This document shows positions 54,318 through 63,867 of a stretch of 64,000 bases of DNA, piece after piece; the first letter of the stretch is position 1; each line of letters opens with the position of its first letter. The stretch is from CAVSWT01 sp963746735. GTDB lineage: Bacteria > Bacteroidota > Ignavibacteria > Ignavibacteriales > Ignavibacteriaceae. A program made the translations under genes and the position numbers. The stretch covers positions 1 to 64,000 of the forward strand of contig CAVVCO010000031.1 in NCBI GenBank assembly GCA_963746735.1, in the 5' to 3' direction. The notes below the pieces were generated by a model. That model saw only the letters and a program-made list of their open reading frames with translations. It searched no databases and was not told where the DNA came from.

Positions 54318-56192
54318 TTACTTGCGCTTCTTCTGCTGTGCTTTGGTATTTTGTTCAGCTGTTTCCATAAGCTTTTGCATAAAGCCCTTTTTCTTGTTTG
54401 GATTTTTTACAGGAACCAGTTCCATGCCGTCATGCTTATGATTTATATAATATTGCTGTGCAATTGAAAAAACATTAAACATGAAATAGTAAAGGTTCAG
54501 TCCCGAAGGGAACGACATGAACATCAAGGTTAACATCACAGGCATAACATACACTAGCGCCTGCTGTTTTGGATCCTTTGTGCTCATTTTCTGCTGAACA
54601 AAAGTAGTAACACCCATAAGTAACGCTAATCCGCTTATATGCTGTACTCCAAAAAGAGGGAGCTTAAATCCTAAATTAATAATTTCATCAGGGGCAGAAA
54701 GATCTTTAATCCAAAACATAAACGGCTGCTGGCGCAACTCAATTGCTATTTTAAATAAACCCCACAAGGCAACAAAGATTGGCATCTGTAAAAGCAGCGG
54801 TAGACATCCGCCTGCGGGATTTACTCCATAAGTAGAGTACAATTTCATTGTTTCTTTTTGCTGCTTCTGCTGGTCGTCTTTATACTTTTCTTTTAATTCA
54901 TTTATTTTCGGCTGGAGCATTTGCATCTTTTTCATCGACTGATAGCTTTGCTTTGTCAGCGGATATAAAACAAATTTTATTATCAATGAAAAAACAATTA
55001 TTACCCACCCGTAATTCGGAATGAAGGTATGTAAAAAGTTAAACAGCGGTAAAAGAACATATTCTGCAATCGGACGAACCAGAAACTTTAATCCAAGGAA
55101 ACTTCCAAAATCAACAATTGCTTCCAGGTTTTGTTTGTATGTTGATAAGATATCATAATCAACTGGGCCGATATAAAGCAAGAAGGAATTCTTTACTGCG
55201 CTTTCATTATTAAATGGGATAATTAAATGAGCATTATAAACTTCTTTTTCACCGACTTTATTTATTATCTGCCGGGTGCCCTTTATATATGCTCCTTCAA
55301 CACCGGAAGGATTTTTAGGCGCAATTATGGCAGCAAAATATTTATTCCTTACACCAAGCCAATCTATCCTTCCATTAAAATCTTCTTCGGTTGGTTTCTT
55401 TTCATCTTTTGCGTCAACAATAACCTGTTCGCCACCATAATAAACACTTGCGTCAGAGTAGGTTGCTTCATCAACTGAATTTTTTTCAGTAAACCGTATT
55501 CCGTTTCCCCAAACCAGATCATACGCATTGTTATTTATCAGGGAGTTCATCCCGATTAATTCTATGCTGCTGTTAATACTATATTTGTTTCCGTAAAAAG
55601 TATAAATTTTGTTAATATATTTTCCATTGCCCGCACTAAGCTTAAAAGAAATGGTTACGCTGTCGTTCTCTGTAAGCTTGTAATTTGTTTTTTTTGCATC
55701 AGTGGTAAAATAAAGCTGCCCGGTATTAATTGCCTTTCCATCGGAAGTAACAAAAGCAAGATCATATGAACCGCCTTCTGCATAGTTTATAAGCTGCACA
55801 CTATATTTATATGGATCGTTGTTTTCTTCGCCGGCGGAATACCAATTATTAAATTTCTTTAAATAATATCGAATGAAATTTCCGCCTTTTGATGAAAGTT
55901 CAATTACAGCCAGGTCATTTTCAATTGTAATGATCTTTTCGTTTTTCTTCACTGTATCTGCGGAAAAAAACTTTCCAAAATCAGCGGGAGCTTTTACTTG
56001 GGAAACATTTTCTTTCTTCTCAACTTTTTTTTCAGCTTCTTTTTTTATTTTTGCCGAATCTACAACAACTTGTGTTGTGTCTTTCCCCTTAATATCTTTT
56101 TTATACTGATCCGGCGATGGAGCATTTAAGTACATCCATAAAATTAAAATCGCTCCGATCAGAATAAAAGCAAATGTGGTATTTTTATCCAT
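54318..56192 (-). CDS. yidC: Membrane protein insertase
   Basis: YidC inserts and folds inner-membrane proteins, alone or with Sec. The protein has 624 residues. An N-terminal helix (about 6-22) is followed by a charged linker, a large periplasmic beta domain (about 80-360) and the conserved 60KD_IMP core (about 370-600): LYPLTKQSYQSMKKMQMLQPKI and LYSTYGVNPAGGCLPLLLQMPIF are characteristic. The tail is basic (KKKGFMQKL to KKRK), as needed for ribosome contact. It follows yidD by 11 bases in the rpmH-rnpA-yidD-yidC run. Confidence 0.95.
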   Translation of the reverse strand: MDKNTTFAFILIGAILILWMYLNAPSPDQYKKDIKGKDTTQVVVDSAKIKKEAEKKVEKKENVSQVKAPADFGKFFSADTVKKNEKIITIENDLAVIELSSKGGNFIRYYLKKFNNWYSAGEENNDPYKYSVQLINYAEGGSYDLAFVTSDGKAINTGQLYFTTDAKKTNYKLTENDSVTISFKLSAGNGKYINKIYTFYGNKYSINSSIELIGMNSLINNNAYDLVWGNGIRFTEKNSVDEATYSDASVYYGGEQVIVDAKDEKKPTEEDFNGRIDWLGVRNKYFAAIIAPKNPSGVEGAYIKGTRQIINKVGEKEVYNAHLIIPFNNESAVKNSFLLYIGPVDYDILSTYKQNLEAIVDFGSFLGLKFLVRPIAEYVLLPLFNFLHTFIPNYGWVIIVFSLIIKFVLYPLTKQSYQSMKKMQMLQPKINELKEKYKDDQQKQQKETMKLYSTYGVNPAGGCLPLLLQMPIFVALWGLFKIAIELRQQPFMFWIKDLSAPDEIINLGFKLPLFGVQHISGLALLMGVTTFVQQKMSTKDPKQQALVYVMPVMLTLMFMSFPSGLNLYYFMFNVFSIAQQYYINHKHDGMELVPVKNPNKKKGFMQKLMETAEQNTKAQQKKRK

Positions 56193-56203
56193 TAAATCTT
56201 CCG

Positions 56204-56413
56204 TTAAGTTAAGGGATCGTACCCGCCCTTATTAAATGGGTTACACCTTAAAATCCGCCAGACTGATTTAGCCCCGCCTTTAATTACACCATACTTTGTA
56301 AATGCTTGAAGAGCATATTCGGAACAAGTTGGATAAAAGCGGCACGAAGGCGGTAACAGCGGTGATATAAATTTTTTATAAAGTTTAATTATAAAAATAA
56401 AAATATATTTCAT
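56204..56413 (-). CDS. yidD: Membrane protein insertion efficiency factor
   Basis: YidD assists YidC. The 69-residue protein has the full family pattern: LYKKFISPLLPPSCRFYPTCSEYALQAFTKYG, then GGAKSVWRILRCNPFNKGGYDPL with its conserved cysteines. The start lies 1 base after the rnpA stop, so translation is coupled. Confidence 0.94.
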   Translation of the reverse strand: MKYIFIFIIKLYKKFISPLLPPSCRFYPTCSEYALQAFTKYGVIKGGAKSVWRILRCNPFNKGGYDPLT

Positions 56414-56414
56414 T

Positions 56415-56813
56415 TTAAAGACTGCCCTTGAGTTCCATCATCAGCTCAATTATATCCGGCATAATATCTTTAAGGTTTAGTTTTTTATTTTTCTTTTGTG
56501 TTAGTGCGTTGGCTGAAAAAACTACTTTAAAAGTTACTCTTTTTTCTTCAGCAAAATCTATTAAATCGTGCTTATTTAATCTGTAAGATTCTTTAATTAA
56601 TCTTTTAACTCTATTTCTCCAAACGGCATTTCCACTTTTCTTTGATACTGCCGCTGCTATTTTAACTTCAGGATTTTCTTTTATTTGTTCAATTAAATAG
56701 CTGGCTTTAAATTTTTTATTTTGGGAGAAGATGATTTTACCTGAAGCATAAATTGCTTCAAAATCTTTTTTGCTTTTTATCCTTTCTTTTGCAGAAAGAC
56801 TAAAATGTTTCAA
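56415..56813 (-). CDS. rnpA: Ribonuclease P protein component
   Basis: RnpA is the protein subunit of RNase P, which matures tRNA 5' ends. The 132-residue protein has the basic RNR-like motif near the middle (KKSGNAVWRNRVKRLIKESYRLNK), which binds the RNA subunit. The N-terminal LSAKERIKSKKDFEAIYASGK is typical. It lies 5 bases behind rpmH. The RNA subunit gene is not in the window. Confidence 0.92.
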   Translation of the reverse strand: MKHFSLSAKERIKSKKDFEAIYASGKIIFSQNKKFKASYLIEQIKENPEVKIAAAVSKKSGNAVWRNRVKRLIKESYRLNKHDLIDFAEEKRVTFKVVFSANALTQKKNKKLNLKDIMPDIIELMMELKGSL

Positions 56814-56818
56814 CTCAA

Positions 56819-56965
56819 TTAATTCTCATCGCTTACGGTTAATTTTTTTCTGCCTCTAGCTCGTCTTCTTGCTAAAACTTTTCTCCCATTTTTTGTCTTC
56901 ATTCTTTCTCTAAAGCCGTGCTTATTTTTTCTTTTCCTATTGCTCGGCTGAAACGTTCTTTTCAT
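56819..56965 (-). CDS. rpmH: Ribosomal protein L34
   Basis: This 48-residue protein reads MKRTFQPSNRKRKNKHGFR followed by ERMKTKNGRKVLARRRARG, the standard L34 sequence. The last residues are KKLTVSDEN. The start has AAGGAGTTTG just upstream. It heads the rpmH-rnpA-yidD-yidC run and is divergent from dnaA, as in many bacteria near the origin. Confidence 0.95.
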   Translation of the reverse strand: MKRTFQPSNRKRKNKHGFRERMKTKNGRKVLARRRARGRKKLTVSDEN

Positions 56966-57396
56966 ATCAAACTCCTTTTTTCAAAAAGACTGTAAAAATA
57001 GCTATTGCACGTTAAATAAACAAGATAAATCAGGCCTGAATTATATAAACAGTAATTCAATAGAAAAAAATTTAAAAATAAATAAGAATTAATTTGCACA
57101 AGGAACTAAGACTGCTTATTTTTTAATACAATTACGCTCTTAAAAATAATGTTAATATCTTGTTGATATTTCTTTTATGTGAAAACGTTTCACAAACCAT
57201 TTCGGAAGCCAAACCGTCGAAAAACAGTCGCTCAAATGTTAATTAATTAAAAAGAGGGCTCTAACCGCCAGAGAACAAACGGCTTAGCGGCGCTTACTTA
57301 ATGTTAACAACTTGTGGGTTGGTTTTCTGCCTGGGCGTTATTTAAGTATAACTATTTATATTGATTTGAAAATTTAACTTTTTATATTGTGGATAA
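56966..57396. other. Candidate replication origin region (oriC) between rpmH and dnaA
   Basis: The 430-base gap between divergent rpmH and dnaA is AT-rich. A perfect DnaA box (TTATCCACAA on the minus strand) lies at 57387-57396. Looser matches exist near 57094-57103 (TTTGCACAA) and 57310-57320 (AACCCACAA). A palindrome TGTGAAA/TTTCACA lies at 57180-57196. Runs such as TTAATTAATTAA and GTTAAC could be unwinding sites. Only one strong box was found, so the origin claim rests mainly on gene context. Confidence 0.5.
57387..57396 (-). promoter_or_regulatory. DnaA box abutting the dnaA start codon
   Basis: TTGTGGATAA on the plus strand is the exact inverse of the consensus box TTATCCACAA. It ends one base before the dnaA ATG, where bound DnaA would interfere with its own translation or transcription. 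Autoregulation is inferred. Confidence 0.7.
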
Positions 57397-58803
57397 ATGT
57401 CAATGATTGTTTCTGAACCCATTAATAATTTTATCGATTTAAAACCCGCTGATGTATGGAAAGAATGCTTAAAAACAATCAAAGATAATGTTACAACAAT
57501 GACATTCAACACGTGGTTCCTCCCTATCAAACCGCTTGAGCTAAATAATAATATTTTGAAGGTTCAACTGCCAAGCCAATTCTTCTGGGAATGGATTGAT
57601 GAACATTATAATGCCCTCATAAACAAAACCTTAAAAAAAGTTTTAGGGGAAGAATCCAAACTGGCTTATATAATCGCCGAAGAAATTGATATTAAAGAAG
57701 ACGTTAGTACACAAAAAACAAATTCGGTCTCAAGAATCCCAATAGAAGAAAAAAAAGAAATCCCGCAGTTCGAAACATTTTTAAATTCACGTTATACCTT
57801 TGAAAATTTTATAAAAGGAGAAGGAAATCAATTAGCGCGTGCCGCAGGAAGTGCGATTGGAGATAATCCGGGAGGAACATCATTTAATCCATTATTTTTA
57901 TATGGCGGTGTTGGTTTAGGAAAAACGCATTTAATTCAAGCCATAGGCAATAAAATTGTCAATAACTTTCCTGAGAAAAAGGTTATTTACCTTTCTTCTG
58001 ATATTTTTACAGTTGAATTTGTAGAAGCAATTCAATCAAATACAGTAAATGATTTTTCAAGCTTTTACCGCGGGATGGATGTTTTAATAATTGATGATAT
58101 CCAATTTTTAATTGGAAAAGAAAAAACCCAGGATCTTTTCTTTCATATTTTTAATACTCTTCATCAATCAAGAAAACAAATCGTGCTTTCAAGCGATAAG
58201 CCCCCAAAAGACTTAAAAGGACTTGACGATAGATTAATTTCTAGATTTCAATGGGGTTTAACCGCAGATATTCAGCCGCCCGACCTTGAAACAAGAATCG
58301 CAATTTTAAAACGTAAGGCCGATGATTATGGAATGTCCGTTTCTAATGATATTTTAGAGTACATTGCTGCAAATATAACATCAAACATTCGTGAACTGGA
58401 AGGATGTTTAATAAAGCTGCTGGCAAATGCGTCTCTCAGCTCTAAAGAAATAAATATTGAGCTTGCAAAGAAAACGGTTAAAGAGATTGCAACTGACAGA
58501 AAAGTAAATATTACAATAGAAAACATTACCAAGGTCGTCTGTGCTTACTTAAATATTGACGAAAATAAAGTCCGCGATAAAACTAGGAAAAAGGAAGTGG
58601 TGCTGGCAAGACAAGCGTCCATGTATTTATCTAAAGAGCTAACCAAGTCTTCTTTAAAAACTATCGGCTTACATTTTGGCGGGCGTGACCATTCAACCGT
58701 AATACACGCTTGCGGTGCAATAGAACAACTGCGCAAAACTGATTCTGTGCTAGACGAAATGATGGAGTCGCTTCGAAATCAAATTGAAATAAGCTCCTCT
58801 TAG
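57397..58803 (+). CDS. dnaA: Chromosomal replication initiator
   Basis: DnaA binds and opens the origin. The 468-residue protein has domain I (about 1-85; VWKECLKTIKDNVTTMTFNTWF), a linker, and the AAA+ domain with Walker A GGVGLGKTHL near 169-178 and Walker B LIIDDIQFL near 230. Domain IV carries the DNA-binding signature GGRDHSTVIHAC near 428-439. The chosen ATG directly follows a DnaA box and has no strong Shine-Dalgarno site. dnaN does not follow it. Instead, DinB and gyrA converge on it. Confidence 0.95.
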   Translation: MSMIVSEPINNFIDLKPADVWKECLKTIKDNVTTMTFNTWFLPIKPLELNNNILKVQLPSQFFWEWIDEHYNALINKTLKKVLGEESKLAYIIAEEIDIKEDVSTQKTNSVSRIPIEEKKEIPQFETFLNSRYTFENFIKGEGNQLARAAGSAIGDNPGGTSFNPLFLYGGVGLGKTHLIQAIGNKIVNNFPEKKVIYLSSDIFTVEFVEAIQSNTVNDFSSFYRGMDVLIIDDIQFLIGKEKTQDLFFHIFNTLHQSRKQIVLSSDKPPKDLKGLDDRLISRFQWGLTADIQPPDLETRIAILKRKADDYGMSVSNDILEYIAANITSNIRELEGCLIKLLANASLSSKEINIELAKKTVKEIATDRKVNITIENITKVVCAYLNIDENKVRDKTRKKEVVLARQASMYLSKELTKSSLKTIGLHFGGRDHSTVIHACGAIEQLRKTDSVLDEMMESLRNQIEISSS

Positions 58804-58851
58804 CTGAATTTGTTTGTTCCTAAGCTGTTTTAAGTGTGCCGATAAAATTGC

Positions 58852-59334
58852 TTATCTCTTTTCTCTTTCATAAACGATATAATCTGTAATTGGAGGAGTT
58901 GCCCAATTGCTTCTCAACAACAAAGCAATTTGTCCTCTGTGGTAGGAAGAATGATGTGTAATGTGATTTAATATTTGAATAACGGTGCTTGTATATTCAA
59001 GCCCCTTCGAATTTTGGTAATTTATTTTCTTTTTAAGAGTTTCTTCAGATTGAGTTTCAATAAACCTCAACCACTCTTTTGAGCTTTTATATGAGAGCCC
59101 CCTCATGTCTTCTAAAGAATATTTATTCCAAAAATTTTGAGAGGCTTTTGCCGGATCATTAATTCTTTTATACCAGTTTGTTTGGGCATCTATAATATGC
59201 CCCATAATTTGAAAAGCTTTCTCATTTTTCCCTTCAACCTGGGCTAATGAATTTATACATTTTTCATTTGCCCAATGATTATAGTTAAATAAAGTTAAAA
59301 AATGTTCCTTCAACACCGTGGTTAATTCCGACAT
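58852..59334 (-). CDS. DinB-family four-helix metalloprotein
   Basis: The 160-residue protein has the DinB pattern: LTLFNYNHWANEKCINSLAQ at the start with the first metal His (NHW), GHIIDAQTNWYKRI with the second, and HITHHSSYHRGQIALLLRS with the last one or two. The family binds a divalent metal and includes thiol transferases, but most members are uncharacterised. Unlike the remnant at 9428-9718, it is intact. It lies 48 bases behind gyrA and may be read through from it. Confidence 0.85.
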   Translation of the reverse strand: MSELTTVLKEHFLTLFNYNHWANEKCINSLAQVEGKNEKAFQIMGHIIDAQTNWYKRINDPAKASQNFWNKYSLEDMRGLSYKSSKEWLRFIETQSEETLKKKINYQNSKGLEYTSTVIQILNHITHHSSYHRGQIALLLRSNWATPPITDYIVYEREKR

Positions 59335-59382
59335 GTTTAACTCGCTTTCCGTTCAATGGACATATAAAATAATAAATTTAAG

Positions 59383-61845
59383 CTAAACCAATTCTGCTTC
59401 TCCTGGAATCTCTGTTTCGTCGTCTTCGGAAATTACTTTAGCAATATCTGCTATTGAATCTGCTTCGTTCAATCTAATTACCCTAACTCCCTGCGTATTT
59501 CGCCCCATTACTCTAATAGCGGCGACACTTTGACGAATAACCATCCCTTGAGATGAGATTATCACAAGTTCATCGCCATCAACAACTTCCATCATTGCCA
59601 TCATCTTACCAACCTTGTCGCTTGTTTTGACAGTGATAACTCCCTTGCCTCCACGCCTGGTAATTCTATAATCATTTATATCCGACCTTTTACCGTAACC
59701 TTTCTCTGTAACCACAAGGATTGTATCCTTCCGCTTTATAACAAGCAAGCCAACAACCTTGTCGCCTTTTCCTAATCTCACGCCTCTAACGCCTGTAGCT
59801 GTTCTTCCCATATCTCTAACATCATTTTCATGGAACCGGATCGCAAAACCATGGTAGGTTCCAAGCACAATATCATTATTGCCGTCTGTCATTTTAACCG
59901 CAATTAAACTATCGCCTTTATTTAGGTTGATAGCATTAATACCGCCTTTTCTCACATTGCCATAAGCCGAAAGAACTGTTTTTTTAATGGTGCCTTGTGA
60001 CGTTGCCATAATTAAATAATGATCTTCGCTAAATTCTTTAACGGTTACAAACGCAGTAATATTTTCATCTTTATCTTTTTGCAACAGATTTATTATTGAT
60101 CTTCCCCGGCTTGCCCTTCCGCTTTCCGGAATTTCGTGAACTTTAAGCCAGTAGCACTTTCCTTGGTCAGTAAAGAATAAAATATATTGATGCGTGGAAG
60201 CAATAAACATATGCTCAATAAAATCATCGTCTTTAGTTCCTGCCCCCGTAACCCCTTTTCCACCGCGGCCTTGTTTACGATAACCACTTACAGGAAATCT
60301 TTTGATAAAACCTGTATGCGAAATTGTAACCACCACATCTTCTTCGGCAATAATGTCTTCAAGCGAGAACTCTTCATAACTATAAATTATTTCTGTTCGC
60401 CTTGCATCGCCATATCTTTCTTTAATAAGAAGAAGCTCATCTTTAATTATTAAATATCTTTTCTCTTCACTGTCTAAAATTCCTTTTAACTTTTCTATTA
60501 ACTTAATAATTTCTTTGTATTCGTCTTCTATTTTCTTTCTTTCCAGGCCTGTGAGTCTTTGAAGACGCATATCAAGAATTGCTTTTGATTGAATTTCGCT
60601 CAACTTGAACTTTTTCATCAAGTTGTTTTTTGCGGTTTCAACATCTCTTGATTTTTTAATTGTTTCAATTACTGCATCAATATTATCGAGAGCAATTATG
60701 TAGCCTTCTAAAATATGAGCCCGGCGCTCTGCTGCATCCAATTCATATTTCGTTCTTCTTATAAGAACATTCATGCGATGATTAATAAAATGCTGCATCA
60801 TTTCTTTAAGGGTCAGCACTTTCGGAACGCCGCCCACTAAAGCCAGCATTATAACACCGAATGTGGTCTGCATCTGCGTATGCTTAAACAACTGGTTGAG
60901 AACTACTGCGGGCTGAGCATCCCTTTTTAATTCTATAACAACTCGCATTCCATCTCTGTCCGATTCGTCCCTTATGTTTGAGAGATCATTTAGCTTCCCT
61001 TCTTTAACTAAGTCGGCAATTTTTTCAATCAGGTTTGCCTTGTTAACTTGATACGGGAGTTCGGTTATAATTATGTTTTCTCTATTGTTTTTTTGTGTTT
61101 CAATATTCGCTTTTGCCCTGACAACTATTTTGCCTCGCCCTGTAGTATATGCTTCTTTAACTCCGCTATATCCGTAAATAATTCCTCCTGTCGGAAAATC
61201 AGGAGCAATTACATATTTCATTAATTTTTCAGAAGTAAGGTCCGGATTTTTTATTAGTGCAATTATGCCGTCGATAACCTCTGTAAGATTTTGCGGCGGA
61301 ATGTTTGTCGCCATCCCAACGGCTATTCCGCTGGCGCCATTAACTAATAGAGTGGGAAGATATGAAGGCATAACCGTTGGCTCTTGAAGAGAGTCGTCAA
61401 AGTTTGAAGTAAAGTCCACCGTGTTTTTATCAAGGTCCCTTAAAATTTCTTCAGAAATTCTGGCAAGCCTAGCTTCGGTATATCTCATGGCCGCAGGCGA
61501 ATCGCCGTCAACAGAGCCAAAGTTTCCTTGTCCATCAACCAACGGGTAGCGAAGCGAGAAATCTTGTACCATTCGAACCATTGAATCATAAACAGCGGTA
61601 TCGCCGTGCGGGTGATATTTACCTAAAACTTCTCCCACTATTCTTGCCGACTTTTTATATGCCTTGTTGTATGCAACACCAAGTTCGTGCATTCCGAAAA
61701 GCACTCTGCGGTGAACAGGCTTTAAACCATCTCTTACATCCGGCAGGGCGCGTGAGACAATAACAGACATCGAATAATCGATGTATGAAGATTTCATTTC
61801 TTCTTCTAATGATACCGGAATTATTTTTTCAAAAATTGTTGCCAT
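59383..61845 (-). CDS. gyrA: DNA gyrase subunit A
   Basis: GyrA cuts and rejoins DNA during negative supercoiling. The 820-residue protein has the catalytic Tyr122 (AAMRYTEARL). Its numbering matches E. coli, with Thr83 (Ser in E. coli) and Asp87 in the quinolone-binding segment GDTAVYD. The C-terminal beta-pinwheel carries the GyrA-box QGRGGKG. Thr83 may be natural variation; resistance cannot be inferred from it. It follows gyrB by 27 bases on the same strand. Confidence 0.95.
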   Translation of the reverse strand: MATIFEKIIPVSLEEEMKSSYIDYSMSVIVSRALPDVRDGLKPVHRRVLFGMHELGVAYNKAYKKSARIVGEVLGKYHPHGDTAVYDSMVRMVQDFSLRYPLVDGQGNFGSVDGDSPAAMRYTEARLARISEEILRDLDKNTVDFTSNFDDSLQEPTVMPSYLPTLLVNGASGIAVGMATNIPPQNLTEVIDGIIALIKNPDLTSEKLMKYVIAPDFPTGGIIYGYSGVKEAYTTGRGKIVVRAKANIETQKNNRENIIITELPYQVNKANLIEKIADLVKEGKLNDLSNIRDESDRDGMRVVIELKRDAQPAVVLNQLFKHTQMQTTFGVIMLALVGGVPKVLTLKEMMQHFINHRMNVLIRRTKYELDAAERRAHILEGYIIALDNIDAVIETIKKSRDVETAKNNLMKKFKLSEIQSKAILDMRLQRLTGLERKKIEDEYKEIIKLIEKLKGILDSEEKRYLIIKDELLLIKERYGDARRTEIIYSYEEFSLEDIIAEEDVVVTISHTGFIKRFPVSGYRKQGRGGKGVTGAGTKDDDFIEHMFIASTHQYILFFTDQGKCYWLKVHEIPESGRASRGRSIINLLQKDKDENITAFVTVKEFSEDHYLIMATSQGTIKKTVLSAYGNVRKGGINAINLNKGDSLIAVKMTDGNNDIVLGTYHGFAIRFHENDVRDMGRTATGVRGVRLGKGDKVVGLLVIKRKDTILVVTEKGYGKRSDINDYRITRRGGKGVITVKTSDKVGKMMAMMEVVDGDELVIISSQGMVIRQSVAAIRVMGRNTQGVRVIRLNEADSIADIAKVISEDDETEIPGEAELV

Positions 61846-61872
61846 AAAATTTCTTTTTTACTTTTTTAATTT

Positions 61873-63847
61873 TTAAACATCCAAGTTTCTAACATACTTG
61901 GCATTCTTTTCTATAAATTCTCTTCTTGGTTCAACAGCGTCCCCCATCAAAGTTTCAAATATTTTATCGGCTGTTGCTGCACTTTCAAGCGTAACTTGAA
62001 GAACAGTCCTTGTTTCAGGATTCATTGTTGTTTCCCATAACTGCAGCGGGTTCATTTCACCCAGTCCTTTATATCGAGAAATTGTTATCCCTTTTAATGT
62101 TCCTTCTTCAATTGGTGCTTCAGGATTTTCTTCTTCCACTTCTTTTCCGTTTGGCTTCAATCTTTTAATTATTTCGTCACGCTCTGTTTCATCAAAAGCA
62201 TAGTATTCTTGCTTTCCCTTTTTAACCTTGTATAAGGGTGGTTGAGCAATATATACTTTTCCTGATGTTATTAATTCATTCATGTGCCTATACAAGAAAG
62301 TTAATAATAAAGTTCTAATGTGGCTGCCGTCTACATCAGCATCGGTCATTAAAATAATTTTTCCATATCTTGCTTTTTCATGATTAAAATCGGCGCCCAG
62401 ACCTGCCCCTATTGCAGATATTATTGCTTTAATTTCATTGTTCTCTAAAATTTTATTCAGCTTAGCTTTTTCAACATTTAAAATTTTCCCCTTTAATGGG
62501 AGAATGGCCTGAAACCTTCTGTCACGCCCTTGCTTGGCCGAACCGCCTGCCGAATCACCTTCAACAATATAAATTTCACAATGCTCAGGATCTGTAATAG
62601 AACAATCCGCAAGTTTGCCGGGAAGATTCATGCTGTCAAGCGCATTTTTCCTTCTTGCTAAATCACGGGCTTTTCTGGCGGCTTCACGGGCTTCTGCCGC
62701 ACGTGCACATTTCTCAATTATTTTTTTTCCAATTGATGGATTTTCTTCTAAATATTCAGCAAGCTTTTCTCCAACCAAGGTTTCAACGGCAGATTTTGTT
62801 TCGCTGTTTCCCAGCTTGGTTTTGGTTTGCCCTTCAAATTGAGGTTCTTGAACTTTAACTGAAATAACCGCAGTTAATCCTTCTCTAAAATCATCACCCG
62901 TTAAATTAATTTTTCCTTCTTTTATTAAATTATTTTTATAAGCATAGTTGTTTAAGGTTCTTGTAAGTGCTGTTTTAAAACCAACCAGGTGAGTTCCGCC
63001 TTCATGAGTATTTATGTTATTCACATAAGAAAATATGTTTTCTGAGTACGTATCATTGTACTGAAATGCTATTTCAATTGGAGTCCCATCTTTTTCTCCT
63101 TCAACATAAACCGGTTTGTGAAGTGACTCTCTATTTTCATCTAGATACTTTACAAACTCAATTAACCCGCCTTTAAAATGAAATTCTTCTTCTTCTCCGC
63201 CGTTTCTTTTATCTGTTATTTTTATGGTTATATTTTTATTTAGATATGCCAGCTCTCTCATTCTTTCTGCAAGAGTATCAAATTTAAATTTTGTTGTTTT
63301 AAAAATATCTGCATCCGGAATAAAAGTAATTGTTGTCCCGGTTTCATTCTTTTTTACTTTATCAATAACGGCAACATCTTTTACTGGCACGCCTCTTATA
63401 TATTCCTGAAAATAAACTTTTCCATCTCTTCTTATTTCGGCTTTTAAAGAGGACGAAAGTGCATTAACAACTGAAACACCAACTCCATGTAACCCGCCTG
63501 AAACCTTGTAAGTATCTTTGTCAAATTTTCCTCCCGCATGAAGCACTGTCATTACAATTTCAAGCGCAGATTTTTTTTCTATGGGATGCATGTCAACTGG
63601 GATTCCACGTCCATTGTCCACAACCGTAATGCTATCATCAGTGTTTATCGTAATAATTATCATATCTGCATAGCCGCCAAGTGCTTCGTCTATACTAGTT
63701 ATCCACAACTTCGTTAACAAGGTGGTGAAAACCGCGCGTACCAACATCTCCAATATACATTGCCGGTCTTTTTCTTACTGCTTCAAGACCTTTAAGTACA
63801 TTTATATTTTTAGCACTATATTCGTTTGATTTTTTAGAACTATCCAT
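61873..63847 (-). CDS. gyrB: DNA gyrase subunit B; single-base frameshift
   Basis: GyrB is the ATPase subunit of gyrase. The true start is ATG 63847 (MDSSKKSNEYSAKNINVLKGLEAVRKRPAM is in frame). The frame stops at TAG after NEVVDN near 63697. Dropping one base there gives NEVVDNSIDEALGGY, the expected ATP-site helix with its Asn and Asp-Glu. The shift is +1 relative to a normal gene. The rest is intact: GGLHGVGVSVVNALS, and EGDSAGGSA, KGKILNVEKA and DADVDGSHIRTLLLT of the TOPRIM domain. The composite has 657 residues. Since gyrB is essential, an error in the sequence is likely. Confidence 0.9.
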
Positions 63848-63867
63848 GTTATTCCTAATTTTTTTAA

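Noticed and set aside
57230..57340. tRNA or small RNA in the dnaA-rpmH gap
   Set aside because: Short hairpins with GC-rich stems are present, but no cloverleaf or known RNA motif could be built.
63690..63700. TAG readthrough or stop reassignment in gyrB
   Set aside because: Reading through TAG in frame gives YRRSTWR, unlike GyrB. Only a frame change restores the family sequence. Other genes here use TAG as a normal stop.
61873..63753. Start of gyrB at ATG 63753
   Set aside because: The residues before TSIDEAL in that frame (MEMLVRAVFTTLLTK) do not look like GyrB, while the frame from 63847 gives the conserved N-terminus up to VVDN.
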